Of a stretch of DNA of 64,000 bases, positions 35,947 through 49,900 are shown piece after piece (within the stretch, counting starts at the first letter, position 1; every line of letters begins with the position of its first letter). The translations under genes and the position numbers were made by a program. The notes beneath the pieces are model-generated. The model had not been told where the DNA came from, ran no database searches, and was given only the letters and a program-made list of their open reading frames with translations. Source of the stretch: Ustulina deusta (taxonomy: Eukaryota; Ascomycota; Sordariomycetes; Xylariales; Xylariaceae); contig JAJNNX010000007.1 of NCBI GenBank assembly GCA_023159155.1, positions 1,054,001 to 1,118,000 of the forward strand, written 5' to 3'.

Positions 35947-37806
35947 ACGTAGGACACAAGCTAATTGCTAACACAAGTCAATTGCTAACTTTTTTGTACT
36001 TTTGTATATATAAGTTAAATAATTCAACTATAACACAAAAAATTAATTAGATCTAATCGGAAATATTATTGCTAGATATTTTTATAGTATTTTAATAAGT
36101 ATGCAAGTTATACCCGGGCTTGCCGCATATTCTATATTATTGTATGTGCAATATACTCTTTTTTATATAACGATTATTTTGCTACACTTTTTTTGTTATT
36201 TGTTTTTTAATAGCTTGTTTAGTTTTAAAATTTTATTTTTTTTATATAATAAGTGATTTTTTATTTTATATACGTTTTTTTTTTGTATAGCAGTATTAGC
36301 TAAGCATTTTATTTGCTATATAAAATTTAGCAACTTTTTTTTTTAATAATACAACCTTATATATAAGCAATGTTATATTTTTTATAATATAATTAATAAT
36401 ATATAAAATAATATTTAGCAAGCTATTTTAATATTATATAACTTTATTTTTAATATATTTAGCTTATAATTATATATTAATTGTATTATATAAAGTTTTT
36501 AATTGCTAAAGAACTAAAGGTTTATTGGACAATCTAGGAGGTGTTTTAGTTAGCAATTAGACTTTAAGCTAAAAAAACATATATTTTAGATCGTATAGTA
36601 CTAATTTAATACTTCTAAAACTTTTTTAAATATTAAATTTTATTATAAAAGCTTTATATATTTTATAAAATATAATAAAAAAATCTTTTTTAGTAATATA
36701 AATAATATATGTTTATATTAAATTATTGATTTTTTTTATATATAAATGTTTTAATAAGCTAAAATAACTAATATTAAAAAGTTAAAATTAATATAATAAA
36801 TAAGCAGGTATATAAAAAGTAATAATATTATAGTTTTTATAATATAGTTTGAAATTAGTTAAATAATAACTTTTATAGCTATTAAGAATTAATAAGCAAT
36901 AAATATTTTTTATATAACTAGCTATATATAAATTAAAATAATTAATCTAATTTAGACTTTGTTTATTTATTGTTTAGCTATTTTTTATAACTATAATTTT
37001 TTAGTTATATAATAGTTAGCTATTGGTATACTAGAACAAAAAGTAGGTTTTATTTATTAAAATAATATATAGCAGAACTATATAGCTATATAAACTAATA
37101 TTTTAAATAATAATTAACTATTTATAATTATTTAGCTAAACAATTTTTAGTTATTTATGCTAGTTAAACGTTGTTATAACTATTTTAAATAAGATTTAGC
37201 TTATTATAAAGCTTGTTTTATTAAAATTATAAATATTTTTTTTTAAAATATTATATTTAATTATTATATTTTATATAAGTTTAAACTATTTATTATATAT
37301 AATAAGATTTTTATAAAAAATTTATTAACAATTAATTTTTTAATTAAAATATTTTTTAAGTATAAAATATTATTATATAAAGTTTAAAGCTTAATTAACG
37401 CTAACTTTAGATATATTATGTTTATATAGCAATCGATTGGCTATATTTTTAATACTACTTATTTAAAGCAAAAAAAATCGCAAAACTAAGTTTATAATAT
37501 ATTGTACGATAGTATTTTTTTTAAGTTCGGTTAATTTTTAATATTGTACGATAGATATTTATTAGGTTTGTTTGCTGGTGCGCCGATTGCGAAAGGTTAT
37601 ATAAAGAACATTATAGATTTATGCTATACAATTAATAATTAATTTTTTATTGCGATTAAGAGCTTTTAATGTAAGCTATAAGTTTGTTTTGTTTTAAGAA
37701 AGTGCTATTATTATTAGTTATAAAAATAGTAATTAAAAAAAAAGCGTACGAAAGTGCAAAAAAGTTGGCAATTGATTTGTGTTGGCAATTAGCTTGTGTC
37801 CTACGT
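35947..37806. mobile_element. Fot1/Pot2-like (Tc1/mariner-pogo) DNA transposon, 1860 bp
   Basis: Terminal inverted repeats of about 60 bp begin ACGTAGGACACAAGC (35947) and end GCTTGTGTCCTACGT (37806). Both have TA outside (35945-35946, 37807-37808). Copy A shows the empty site with a single TA at about 23.19 kb (GCGCTATATATC). Known: Fot1/Pot2 elements are about 1.85-1.93 kb with one transposase and a TA TSD; the length here fits closely. The interior is RIP-degraded and I could not read the transposase or its DGHxSH-type motif, so the superfamily rests on TIR, TSD and size. Confidence 0.85.
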
Positions 37807-37808
37807 TA

Positions 37809-40800
37809 GCGCAATAAAAGCTATAACTATATATATTTTGCTAATATATAGTTTAGCAGCAAAAAAAAAGTATTTTTTTTTAATACTAAGTTTAGCTACT
37901 ATAGTAGTACTTCTTATTATATACTTAACTTAATATTTATTTATTACTACTATTATAAAAAATATAAATTATTAGTAATGCTTAAGTTTTATTTATATTA
38001 TTACTAATTAAAAGTTAAATTAAAAAGATTAGTTAAAACTAATACTTAATTATTAGTTGATTTTACTTAATATATTTATAGATATTATACTTAAAAATTC
38101 TTTTTATATAACATATTATTTTAGTACTTATATACTTGCCTATATGCTAAAAACAAAGTAGTCCTTAAGCTAGAAAATACTTTTAGCCACAAGCTAGTAC
38201 TTAAAACTATAACTATTGCTATCTAAAACAAAGCTTTATATATATTAAACGTTAATATTCTTATTATAGCTACTTCTAGTACTAACTTATATAATAAAGC
38301 GCTTGGCTTAAATTATATTTATTTAAAATTTAATACTTAGCTAATCTTAATAAGAATAAATATAAAAGTTTGTAGTAATTTAAGAACTAGCAAAACTATT
38401 ATTAGCTGATCTTATTTAGAAACCTTTAAATATACTATAAAAAAGCGCAAAAGCAAAATAATTACTATTAAAAATACTATAATAACTTTAATAATATAAG
38501 CCAAGTTTAAGTTTTATATATATAGCATAGATAAAAATAGCAAACTTTTTATTATATTATATAAAAAAAAAAGTTAAGTTATTAATAACTATTTATAGCT
38601 AGGTATGCTTATTACAAATAATTTTTTTTTATACTATAATATTTAATTATTAATATAGCACTATTATTTTTTATAGATTTAATAACTTTATAATTATGTT
38701 TAATATAATAATATATAGTTATAAATATATATAACAAATAGTAAATATATAAAAAGTAATATTATAAAGTAATAAAAATACTTATATCTAAATAGACTAT
38801 AAGCTTTTACTTGCTAATAATAGCTTTTATTTTATAGCTATATATAAAAATATTATAAATATTATACTAGATATAAAAATACTACGTATAGTACTAGTAA
38901 TAAACAATGCTATAATATTAGTAGAAATTAGCAAAAATACTAAACTAAAGCAGATCTATAAGAACTAAAATAATAAAAGTTATATTAGTTTATAAAAATT
39001 AGTAATAATAGCGCTAGCTATAGTAGCTATAGCTTTTGCTACCCTACTAGCTAAAGTAGTAAAATTAAGGTCTTTTAATACTACTAACTTAATAATTCCT
39101 ATAAATACCAAATTTGATATATTACTTATTATTACTATAACTATAACTAATACTCTTTTTTTTATAAATATAATAATTAATATAAATAAATTAACTAATT
39201 AGATAATACCTGTAGTAACCTTTATAAAAACTACGAGAGAATATACTTTAAGTATTTTTAAAACTTAGCAAATACTTATAATAAAAATCCTTAAAGCAAA
39301 CAAAACATATATAATAAATACTCTTTTTATTAACGCTATATTTAATATAATTAAAAAAACAGATATATTACTAACCTATAATATTTATATGCCAGTGCTA
39401 GACAAGCTACCTAAGCCTAAAATTTTAGAAATATATATTATTTTTAGTATAAAAAAGCTAGCAGATTTTTTTTAAAAAGTAACTAAAAAAAAAATTTATA
39501 TTTATACAAAAAAAGCTTCCGAAGCTATAAAGTTTACTAAAATTATTAATACTTATAATATCTAAAAGAACTAAAATAAAGTAAACATTTTTTTAAATTA
39601 GTAATTTAAGATTTTGCTTGTTAATAATTAATAAAAAATAAAATAAAGTTTATAATTATATTTTTTAAATTGTTATAATATAAAAATCCTTAATATAACG
39701 TATAATAAACTCTATAAAATAGGTTGTATAGAATAAATAAACGAACTAACTTTTTTTGTTTACTTTATTTTTATTATTTAAAAGAAAATATATAGTATAA
39801 ACAAAAGCTAAATAGTTATTAACCTATAATAGTTTAATAAAGTTGCTATTCCTAATAACTACTTTTTTTTTTATAAAGCAAAATAATTAGTAGTTTATTA
39901 AACAAACGTTATATTGTTTGCATAAATATAACTAGCTTTTTTTATTAGTTCAAAGTTTATTTAGATTTTAAAAATAAGTTTATAATTATTAGCCCCTAAA
40001 ATATAGAAAAATTAAACATAGCTTTTATAAAGTTTTGTAATATGCTTAAGTATATTTAAAAGTATATAAATAAATAGTTTTAATTATTTTTGTAGTTTTA
40101 TTATTGCTTTATTAATAATAATAATTTTTTTTTTAATATATATAAAAAGCACTTTAAGCATTTAAGTACTATATTTGGCTTGTTTTAAATAAAAAATATT
40201 ATAATATTTTTTAAAAAGTTTTTTATTAAGTACTTATTAGTTAAACTTTTTAGATTTTGGGTTAATACATTTGGAATATTTATTACTAAAGAACATATAT
40301 AAGCTTTTAAATAGTTTGTTTTTTTTAAAAACTTATAAACTTTTAAATAATATTTTAATACTAGTAGTTTTTTTTATAATCTTTTATTATATTACGCTAA
40401 GCTAGCCGAACTATTATAAAATTGTAAGATAGTTTTTTTAATAAAAAGATAACAAAAAAGTAAAATTATTAATAGTAACCCTAGAAAGCAAAAGTATTAT
40501 GTTTATATAACCTATTATAAACTAATTTAAGCAGAGTTAATATTTTTTTATATAATCTAAAAAGTTATTTGTTTTAAAACTATGCTATACTATTATAATC
40601 CTAACTATATTTTATATATTTAACTAAATAAGTTTTTTAAGCAAAGCTTTAAAGTAATAATATTTTATACTAAAAAAAACTTTAAATAAATACTAAGTAA
40701 AACTATATTTTTTATAAAAATAAAACCGGTAATATATTTAAGTAAATATATCTTGCAAACAAAAACCAAGTATAGCCCTTTAGAATTAAAAGTTGTTTGT

Positions 40801-42901
40801 CTAGTATAAATAGTAAAAAAGCTTTGTACTATAATATATTGAAATAGGCGGCCAGTTGTAGTATTTACCAATTATTTAGCTACTAAAAGTATTATAAATT
40901 AAATAACGCTAATTATATTAGCTAATAATTGCGCTAATAATAGGCTGGTAAATTTGTCCGTCTATTTATTATAGTATAGATTTTAAATATATTATTTTTT
41001 AAAACAGTTAAACTATGTTTTTAATATGCTTAATTAATTAAGCATAATATAAAATATAATAAATATAAATAATAAGCTAAAACAAACAAATAAACTAGTA
41101 GTGCTAGATTTAATTTAAAATATAATTAAATATTTAAGTAAAACTATTATAAATAACAAATAAAAATAGGATTTTTATTTAGCATATAAAACAAATATAT
41201 AGTTAAAAAAGATTTTTAGTAAACTAATAATAAATAAGTAGCAAAAAGTTAACAAAAATGTTAAAATATTTTTTAAAGCTAAGCACTTTTTTTATATTAT
41301 AAATGGGCTAATTTATAATATATATAAAAGTAATAAATAGCTTTATGTTCTATATAGCATACTTAAACAAATATTTATAGTAATATATAATAAAAAATAT
41401 TACGCTAGTTCTAACTAGATAATAAAAAATTTTAAGCTTTATTTTATTTATTATAAATTATAGCTGGTTAAAAAATATATAAAATATTGCTTTAGATATA
41501 ACTTTAATTATATTAATAGGTTAAAGCTAGTAGGAAGTTTATATTTTATTTACTTTAAAGATATACTATTTATATAAATAATTATAATAGATTTTATTTT
41601 ATTTTTGCTTCTATTTAAATTAATTAGTATGCTTTAGTAACTTATAAAAAAAGTTTATTATAAAATTTATAATTATATATTAACTATATTATATTATATA
41701 TTTAAATAAATATTATTAATACTAAGTAATAAAAAATATATAGCCGAAGAATAAGCTATTACGTTTATATACCACTTACTACTAAACACTTAAAATATTT
41801 TAAAAAAAATTATATTTAACTAAAATTGCAAATTTATTTTTAAGTTTTAAAAAAAAATATAAAAAGCTTTAAATATTAAATTATTAATAATTATAGCTTA
41901 CTATTTATAAAAAAATAGTTTATTTAAACAAAAGAACTAAACTATAAAAATAGCTATATATTTTTATAATTTTTTATAACTTAAATTTAATTAGGTTAAG
42001 CTTATATTAGTTTTATAATAAAACTTTAATTTTGTATAATTATATGTTATATAATTAACCTTTTATAAATAGTTGTTTAGATTTAAGCTATTTAGATTTT
42101 TTAACATTATAATTAAGCAAACTAATAAATATATTTTTAAAGAAGTATAAAATATATATAAATATTTGTATTAAAACATTAAACTAGTAATAAACTTTGT
42201 TATAGTAAAATTTAAAAAGCAGTTTAATAAAAAGTATTATATGCTTTAATTTAAACTAAGAAATAAAGTTTTTTTTTGTTTATATAATAGTTATTACTTG
42301 CTTAACAAGCTTTTAAAAAAGTTCTTATAGCAAAAAGCTAAATCTTGGACTATTAAGCAAAAGATTAGAAACCTAGTATATAAACTAGATTTTCTATTAT
42401 ATTACTAAATATACCTTGTAATATTAGTAGTTTAGTTATGCCCTATAAAAAGCAATAATAATTTATTTAAGCATATAGCATTTTTATTTAGATTTATAAA
42501 AGCTAATTAATACTTTAATTTAAATAACAATAAAAATATTTATAAAATTAAAATAATTATATAATATTGCTTTAATTATTATAAAAATAGGTTTAAATAT
42601 TTTATTAAATAAAAAAAATAAAAACATAAATATAATTATTAGTATTTAAAGTACTATTTTTGTTATTTAAAAGATCTTATTAAAGATTACTAAAATAAAC
42701 ATAAGTTATAACTTAGCTTCTAGTACAAACTAAAAAAAAACTTAAAAAATATATCTAAACATTAAAGCAGACTATATAAAAATATAAACTTTTTTAAATT
42801 GATTTTTATAAAACAAATATTTCCGATTAAATCTATACCCGAAATAATAATCAAGCTATTAATACTTAATAATACAGTACTTAAAACAGTAATTAAATTA
42901 G
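37809..42901 (+). pseudogene. Gypsy-2B pol remnant (protease, RT, RNase H, integrase)
   Basis: Plus-strand reading through stops gives a Ty3/Gypsy order. Protease region about 39.05-39.26 kb (NLIIPINTKFDILL). RT about 39.6-40.3 kb, with FNKVAIPNNY near 39.84 kb and FLDFGLIHLEYLLLKN near 40.24 kb, the end of RT. RNase H about 40.65-40.9 kb. Integrase about 41.45-42.42 kb, with IAEE-AITF near 41.74 kb and IAYYL, NSLFKQKN and TIKIAIYFYNFL near 41.9 kb, which match the AYHPQTDGQSERTNQ region by position. Most stops sit where Trp or Gln is expected. No intact enzyme remains. Confidence 0.8.
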
Positions 42902-42906
42902 CAACT

Positions 42907-43208
42907 TGTTGGTTGGCTCTATCCGGGATAGTATGTACGTACATAGTGCTGTACGCAAGAGCAGATCTGGTGAGGCGAACATTATATAATCTATATTGTA
43001 CTATGTTCGAATGCCTATCGAAAGGAAGAAAAAGGAAAAGAATTAGAAGGTGTGGGAGGGCCTGGTATACCCCTTCGTACAAAGGGGTCCACCATGGCCC
43101 CTTAGCTATGGGCTAGCCATGGGCTAACCACCTGACTTGGCCACCTTAAGTAGCTAAGGTGAGTAACCTATAAATAGCGTACGATTAACCTGGAATATTA
43201 TTCTAATA
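42907..43208 (-). repeat. L element LTR (left)
   Basis: 302 bp, little mutated. It has the palindrome CCCCTTCGTACAAAGGGG (43070-43087, one mismatch). Open frames 42762-43082 (-) and 42799-43116 (+) only cross this LTR. Confidence 0.9.
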
Positions 43209-43559
43209 CTGATTATTTTTACTTTTTGTTGTGTTGCTAGGTTAATTGTACGGACAAACTAAATATAAAAATTTTATATAATTAAAGCGAGTACTTTGTA
43301 TAAAAAAAAAACAAAATCTTTGTTTAATACTAAAATAATTTATTTAATATTTAGAAATAAAGCTTTTGTACGGCTAGCTTTTTTGTAAAGCTAGCCTTTT
43401 ATATAGCCGAAACAAAATGCTCCGTATAGCATAGGGGTTGTTTGGCTAGCATATAATGGGTTAATAGGGTAGGTCCTTATTATTGCTAATATTTTTTTGG
43501 CTTTATTTTTTTTTTTTTTTTTAAAATTTAATGTTTAGGTCCGTATAAATATTAGCTGA

Positions 43560-43572
43560 GGGGGGGGGGGGG
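43560..43572. repeat. G13 homopolymer
   Basis: Thirteen G in a row inside a region that otherwise has very little G or C. Confidence 0.9.
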
Positions 43573-45042
43573 TAGGTCTGTTCTGTACGGGGTTAAAAAA
43601 AGCAGTTGTATAGAAAGGTATATAGGTCTGTTTTATATAAGGTTAAAAAAGCAGTTATATAAAAAGGTATATAGATCCTTTATATATAAGTTATATAAAA
43701 AAAAAGGGGGAAAAAGGGGTTTATTTTTTTAGATAGGGCTAGTTTAAAAATATAGGTAGGTTATTAAAATTAGTTATCTAATATATTTAGATAATAGCTT
43801 ATTATTAGTTATATAAGCTAGTTAATATATAAAGTACTTTTAAGGGGTTTATACGATCTGTTTTGTTTAATTATTTTAATTAATTTTTTTTAGAAGTATT
43901 AATTAACTTAATTAAAATATTTAGTAATTTATTTTTAAAAATTATTATATATATATTTTGCTATTTAAAACTTAGGTATTTATATATTTATATAATTAAG
44001 CATAATTATAGCTAAATATATTATAAATAATTTTTAGTTATTAATTAGGTTTTATATATTAATAAAGTTTTAGTAAGCTTAGTATATAAGGCTAATATAT
44101 ATTTTTTTATAGCCCTATTAAAATATTGCTTTTTTTAGCTAGGTTTTTGTACAAAGATTTAGCTAGAGGGTTAGTTGCTATAGTATATAGTATTAGGAAT
44201 AGGTTTTTTATATAGTATTTATATAAAAAAAAAAGGAAGGAAGTAAAGTAAGGCCTGGCTATATAAGGTTTAAAATTATATAGGGCTATAAATAAAATAA
44301 AAATTTATTGCTTAGCTTTATATATAATAAAATAGTTTAAAAATTATTTAATTAATTTATATAATAAATTATTAAATAAAAAAAAATGCTATTTAGCTAG
44401 CGTATAGCAAGTTATTAAAAAGGATATTTAGGTATTTTTATAGGTTTGTTTTATAAAAATAGGTTATATAAAAAATAAAAGTTATAAAAAGGTTTATAGT
44501 TAATTTTATAATCTAGTCTATTAAATAGATTAGTTATAATTGTTTTGTATATAAAAGTTGTACGAAGCTAATTAATTTTTTTTTTAGTTCTGCTAGGCAG
44601 AACATATATAAAAATAAATAATCCGGTTAAAATAAAAATATAAATATAAAAGCTTTGTATAGCAGCTATATATTAACTATATAAAAAGGGTAAAATATAA
44701 AATAGCTTATAATTAATTTTATAGTTTATTTTGCTAAGCAAAATAAAATTTAGATTGCTTTATATAAAGTTTATAGCAAAAACTTTAGTTAATTTGTTTT
44801 TTTTTTTTGCTAAGCAAAAAATTAAAAAATTAAACCTAAGTACTAATCTAGTTTAATAACTTATATAAAAGTTGTCTAAAATATATTTGCTAGGCAGATT
44901 ATATTTTTTTAAAACTTTTATATAATAAGCCGAAATTTTCTATTAAACAGAAGCATTTTTAGATTATTATATAATATTTAGCAATATTTTGTTTTTTTAA
45001 ACTTTGTTAATTTATAAGTTTGCTAGTTAACTTACTAATTAG

Positions 45043-45344
45043 TATTAGTTAGCTTTATCTAAGATAGTATATATATATATAGTGCTATATGCAAGAGTAG
45101 ATCTAGTAAGGCAAACATTATATAATCTATATTGTATTATGTTCGAATATCTATCGAAAGAAAGAAGAAAGAAAGGAATCAAAAGGTGTGGGAGGGCCTG
45201 GTATACCCCTTCGTACGAAGGGGTCCACTATGGCCCCTTAGCCATGGGCTAGCCATGGGCTAACCACCTGACTTGGCCACCTTAGGTAGCCAAGGTGAGT
45301 GACCCATAAATAGCGTACGATTGACCTGGAATACTATTCTAACA
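45043..45344 (-). repeat. L element LTR (right)
   Basis: 302 bp; the left half is RIP-mutated while the right half is almost intact, with the perfect palindrome at 45206-45223. Confidence 0.9.
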
Positions 45345-45631
45345 CAACTCTTATTAAAACTATACTTAAGCTAACAATTATTAGAAAAATAATTAATAAA
45401 AATATACTAGAAAATATACTATTAGTAAAAACAACTAGACTACCTGAGCTACTAATTAAAGCAGTAATAAAAAAAGCATTAGTTACTCTAATATAATATA
45501 ATAGCTGTTTAAAAAAAAAAAAAAAAAAAGTATACAAATATAAATAATTAAAAAATAACTTTAGTTGTTTATATATATAAATAGTTAGTACTTGCTAAAG
45601 TTAATAGAAAGTTTTTTTATACCCGGTATTT

Positions 45632-45834
45632 TAATAGAAACCTATAAAAAGTTTAAACTAGCAACTTTAAATAGTGGCCTATACCCTAGGTTAGGACAGG
45701 TCTACACTAGGTGGCCTGTGCTCCTATAAATAGGACCTTGCATATAGATATATTAGACCTTCTAATATTTTGCTACACACCCACTCTTTCTTAAATTATT
45801 ATTTTTATTTATATACCCATTAGTCTTTTTATTA
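45632..45834 (+). repeat. Gypsy-2B LTR (right, 3')
   Basis: Begins TAATAGAAACC (mutated TGATAG) and ends AGTCTTTTTATTA; 203 bp. Confidence 0.9.
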
Positions 45835-45839
45835 ATAGT

Positions 45840-46660
45840 AATATTTCTATTTAGTTTTTTTACTAATTTATAAACCTAGTTATTAAATAAAGCTTTATTT
45901 TTTATAAACTTATTAGAATTAGTTCTTTATACTTTAGCTTTTTTAGTATAAATAAGGTTTAAAGTATTAAAAAATAAACTAATAAAACAAAAAATAAATA
46001 AAATAATGAAACTAAAAAGTTTAAAATTAATACTTTTAAATATATTTTTTATTATTAAATTATAATTATTTTTTAAAAATATTAAAATAAATATATTAAA
46101 AAATTAGCGTTTTACTTTTTTTATTTATTAAAAAAGTTCTACTAAAACTAATACAAAATTATAAGCTTATATAATTATAATATTTACTAATATATTTCTA
46201 AATATATTATTTATTTTAAATTATTTTAGTTCTAGTTTAAATTTTGTTTTTTTAAGTTTTAACTTTTTGTTTTTTTTAGATTTTTTTTTAAGTATTAGTT
46301 TGCTTAAAACGTTTATAAAAAAATCTAGTACTTAATCTTCCTTTTTTTTTATAAAAAAAAAAGATTTTAAAATTATCTAATAATAAAAAACTAACTATAC
46401 TTAAAAATTAAAATTGTTCTAATTGTTTAAAAACTAAAAATAAAATAAAATTATTTAAAATTAGGTTTTTTATAAATTATTAATTTTTAAGTAGTATAAA
46501 AATTAAAAGTTTTATTAAAATTATATTAAAGTTAAATTTATATTATAAAATATATAGTTTTTTATATTAAATATATAACTAAAAAAAAAAGTTTATTTAT
46601 ATTTTGCTAATTATAACAAAATAAAAAATATATATTTATTAAATATTTATTAATATTATA
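45840..46660. other. LTR-G interior between Gypsy-2B and Gypsy-3
   Basis: Very AT-rich, no readable protein. Belongs to LTR-G by position: it joins 33499/33504 after removal of Gypsy-2B. Confidence 0.55.
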
Positions 46661-46927
46661 TGTTGAGCAATTATAGCAAGCAAGGCTTTATTTCAAAAGC
46701 GAACTTTATATTAGAATCTAAGTATAAAAAAAAAAAAAAAGGCTAATTTTATAAGGGTGCGTTATAGGTTCTTTATAGGTAGATTAGTAGAAAGTATAGG
46801 CAGCTATTAAATAATTGCTAAGTGCTAGCTAGGTATAAGTTATATAACCTAAGAATTAAAGATTGCAGTTTATATAGCTTATAGGTTATAGCTATACTGC
46901 TAGCCACTAGCCACTATATTATAACTA
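46661..46927 (-). repeat. Gypsy-3 3' LTR
   Basis: Starts TGTTGAGCAATTATAG on the plus strand and ends ...ATAACTA before the polypurine tract. Confidence 0.82.
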
Positions 46928-46937
46928 CTCCTTTTGC

Positions 46938-49900
46938 AAAAAAAAAAAAATATATTTGTATATACTTAAATAAATGGTTTTTAGCTAAAAAAAAGATAGC
47001 TTTAGGTATTTACTTATTAATTTTAATCCGGGCCCTTATTTTATTACACTATTAAACAAGTTTTTTTATATATAATATTAGAAAGTTTTATTATATTATA
47101 ACTTAAGTAAAAGGTTATTTTATATATTTTTTTATTAAGATTTTTTTATGTTTTTTAGCGTAGCTTTATTATTATTAAAGTATTTTTTGTTAAATTTATT
47201 ATTTTTTGCAGCTTTTAGCCATTTTTCTAACTTTATTAGCAGCCCTACTAATTCGGGGTTCTTATTATAGAACTTTTTTAATACTTTTGTACTATTTTTA
47301 AAGTTTTCTACTAAATACTATTTGTTATTAGTGTTTTAGCTTTTTTAGTCGATTTAGTATTATAGTTTTTTATAGTATATTTTTAAAGTTTTTACTTTTT
47401 TTATTATAAATTTTTATTTATTTTTTAGCTTAATTATTTTATTTTTTAGGTTTTTTATTTTTTTCTTTAGCAATAAGTTATTAGAGTATTTTTATAATCT
47501 ATTAGTATAATATTTATTTATAGCTTGCTAGGAAAGAAATACTTTAAATATAAAAGTATTGCTAATATATGCTAGAATTTTGAATATTTATTGCATTATT
47601 AAATAGTTAAGCTTATTAGACAAGCGGTCTATTTTTTAGCTTTATTATTTTTTTAGTATAAAGATATAATTTTTTATATTAAAGTTGGGATTTTTATAGC
47701 TTTTATTAGTTTGCTATATTATATAATCTTATATATTTTATAAATATAATTTAGCTATATTAATAAACTGGACTATTTTTTTGGCCTTTTTTTATATGTT
47801 TTTTTTAAAGCTTTTTTTTATATCAGTAATTTGTCTATTTTTTTTTAAGCTGTTTTGTTTTCTTAATTAAAATAAAATAGTATTAGGAATCTTATTTTTA
47901 TTTTGTAGGGCGCTAAGCCTATAAACTTATATAGTAAGGTTATTTATATATAGTTTATAGTAGGTATTTTTTTGAATTAATCATTTTAATAATAGTTTAT
48001 ATAAAGTTTTAACTTTTGGTTAAAATATTTATTTATAATTTCTGCCTGTCCTACTATTTTATAATGTTTTGCTAAAGCTAGAGTGTAAGTTATACTTATT
48101 AATTTATATAGTTTGTTTATAAATATAAATATAAACTATGGTTTTTTATTTAAGGTAATTATTACAAATATTTTAAATATTCTAAAAGGGCCCTTATAAT
48201 ATATATAGGCTATATTTTTAAATATAGCTTATACTATATAAAGGATTATTTATGCTTGTTTATTTAACTAGTTAACTATTATTAATATATTGTTATAACT
48301 ATATTGATTTTTAAGTATTTATTTAAAGTTTATTACTAAGTATTTTTATATTTTATTAAGTATTAAGAACAGGCATAATTTGCTAAAAATTTTGTTTTTT
48401 AATACTTTAGCCGGGCGGCATCCTAAATAGTTAGTTATATATATATTGCAATCTTTTATTATTTTTAGCTATTAATATTATTAAATAACTAATTGTTTTG
48501 TTTTTTTTTTTAAGGTATATAGTTAGTATACTATTGTATATTTTTTTAATTAGTCGTATACATAAGTATAGAACGTCCGGAACAACCAGTCTATTTTTAA
48601 AAATTATAAGTCTTTTTTTAATAATCTATAGGTTATTTTTTATGCTTATTCTAGCCTTTTATTAGTAAATTTCTATATTAAAGTCTATTCTATTTTTATA
48701 CAAAATATAATCTCTTAATTAAACGCTTTTTAGTTATTCTAAGTTAATATAAAGTTATATTTTAAATAACGTTATAACATTATTTTTTTAAAATAAAAAA
48801 ATACTATATATAGGTCTAAATAAAGTTATATGTTTATACGCTTCTTTTTTTTTAATTTATATTTATAGATCTTTTTATTTATAAAATATTATATCTATTA
48901 CTATATTTTCTTTTTTAAGGTAATAAATAATTAAAAAGTTATATTTAAAAAATAGAAATATTTATTTAGCTTGTTTTAAATTAAAGTATTATTTTTTGCT
49001 AAAATATTTTAACGCTTTATAGTTTATAAGAACTAAAAAATAGTTATAGTTACTAATTAGTTTAGCTTGCTATTTTTTAAATACTAAGGTTATTATTAGT
49101 ATTTTTTTATTATAAATACTATAGTTTAATTTAGTATTATATATAGTTTTAGAATAGAATATAATAAAGTATTATTTATTGCTATATAATTAAAATATAA
49201 CTTTTGCTACTATACTATTAAAAATATTTGTTTTTATTTTAGTAAGCAGCTTATAATTAAAATATTTAAAAATAAAGGTTAATATAAGGACTTCTTTTAG
49301 TTTTTAGAAAACTTTTTTGTACTATTTAGTTTATTTAAATAATATTTTTTTTTATTAAATAATTAAAAAGAACTGCTGTTCTATTATAATTTTTTATACA
49401 TTTTTAGTAAAAGTTATAAAAACCTAGAAAAGATTAAACTTTTTTTATAGTTATAAGTATTTTTTAGTTATATATTATAATAATTTTAGCTAGGTTAACC
49501 TATATATTTTTAATACTAATAATATACCTAAAGAACTTAGTTTTAGTTATATAAAATTTTAACTTTTTAAGGTCTGCTTATAAGCTAATAGATCGTAGTT
49601 AAGTAAGAACTTTTTTTATATATATTTAATATTTTTTTAGGTTATTAGAATAAATAAGAATATTATTTATATAAGCGCTATAAAAATTATTTAAATAATT
49701 AAACAAAGTATTATTAATATATTTTTAAAATATAAAAAAGCTATTAGTAAAACTAAACAAAAAAATATAATAATAGTATATATTATAATAAATATAAAAC
49801 GTTATAAAGTTTTCCTATTTTAAATATATTTATATATAATAAAAAGCCTGCTTTATATTAATTTTAATAAAAATTTTAGCTTTAAAAATATATAATAAGG

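Larger units (their letters stand above)
42907..45344 (-). mobile_element. L element, complete 2.44-kb LTR element without visible coding capacity
   Basis: Two 302-bp LTRs, 42907-43208 and 45043-45344, with the TSD CAACT (42902-42906 and 45345-45349; AGTTG on the minus strand). Copy A keeps the empty site near 10709-10722 (AATAAAAATTGCTAATTT). The LTR starts TGTTAGAATAG/TGTTGGAATAG and ends CCAACA, a Copia-like end. The 1834-bp interior (43209-45042) is too short for gag-pol and shows no retroelement motif. It contains a G13 run (43560-43572) and a roughly 50-bp tandem duplication (about 43573-43675). This fits a non-autonomous LTR element (TRIM/LARD type) that depends on another element's enzymes. 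Strand is set by the LTR orientation only. Confidence 0.88.
33505..45834 (+). mobile_element. Gypsy-2 copy B (net about 8.03 kb), inverted relative to copy A
   Basis: 203-bp LTRs at 33505-33707 and 45632-45834, with the TSD ATAGT (33500-33504 and 45835-45839). The polyprotein is on the plus strand, in the order gag, protease, RT, RNase H, integrase. It is interrupted by a Fot1-like transposon (35947-37806) and by the L element (42907-45344), which leave 8025 bp. Copy A shows the empty sites for both. Confidence 0.92.
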
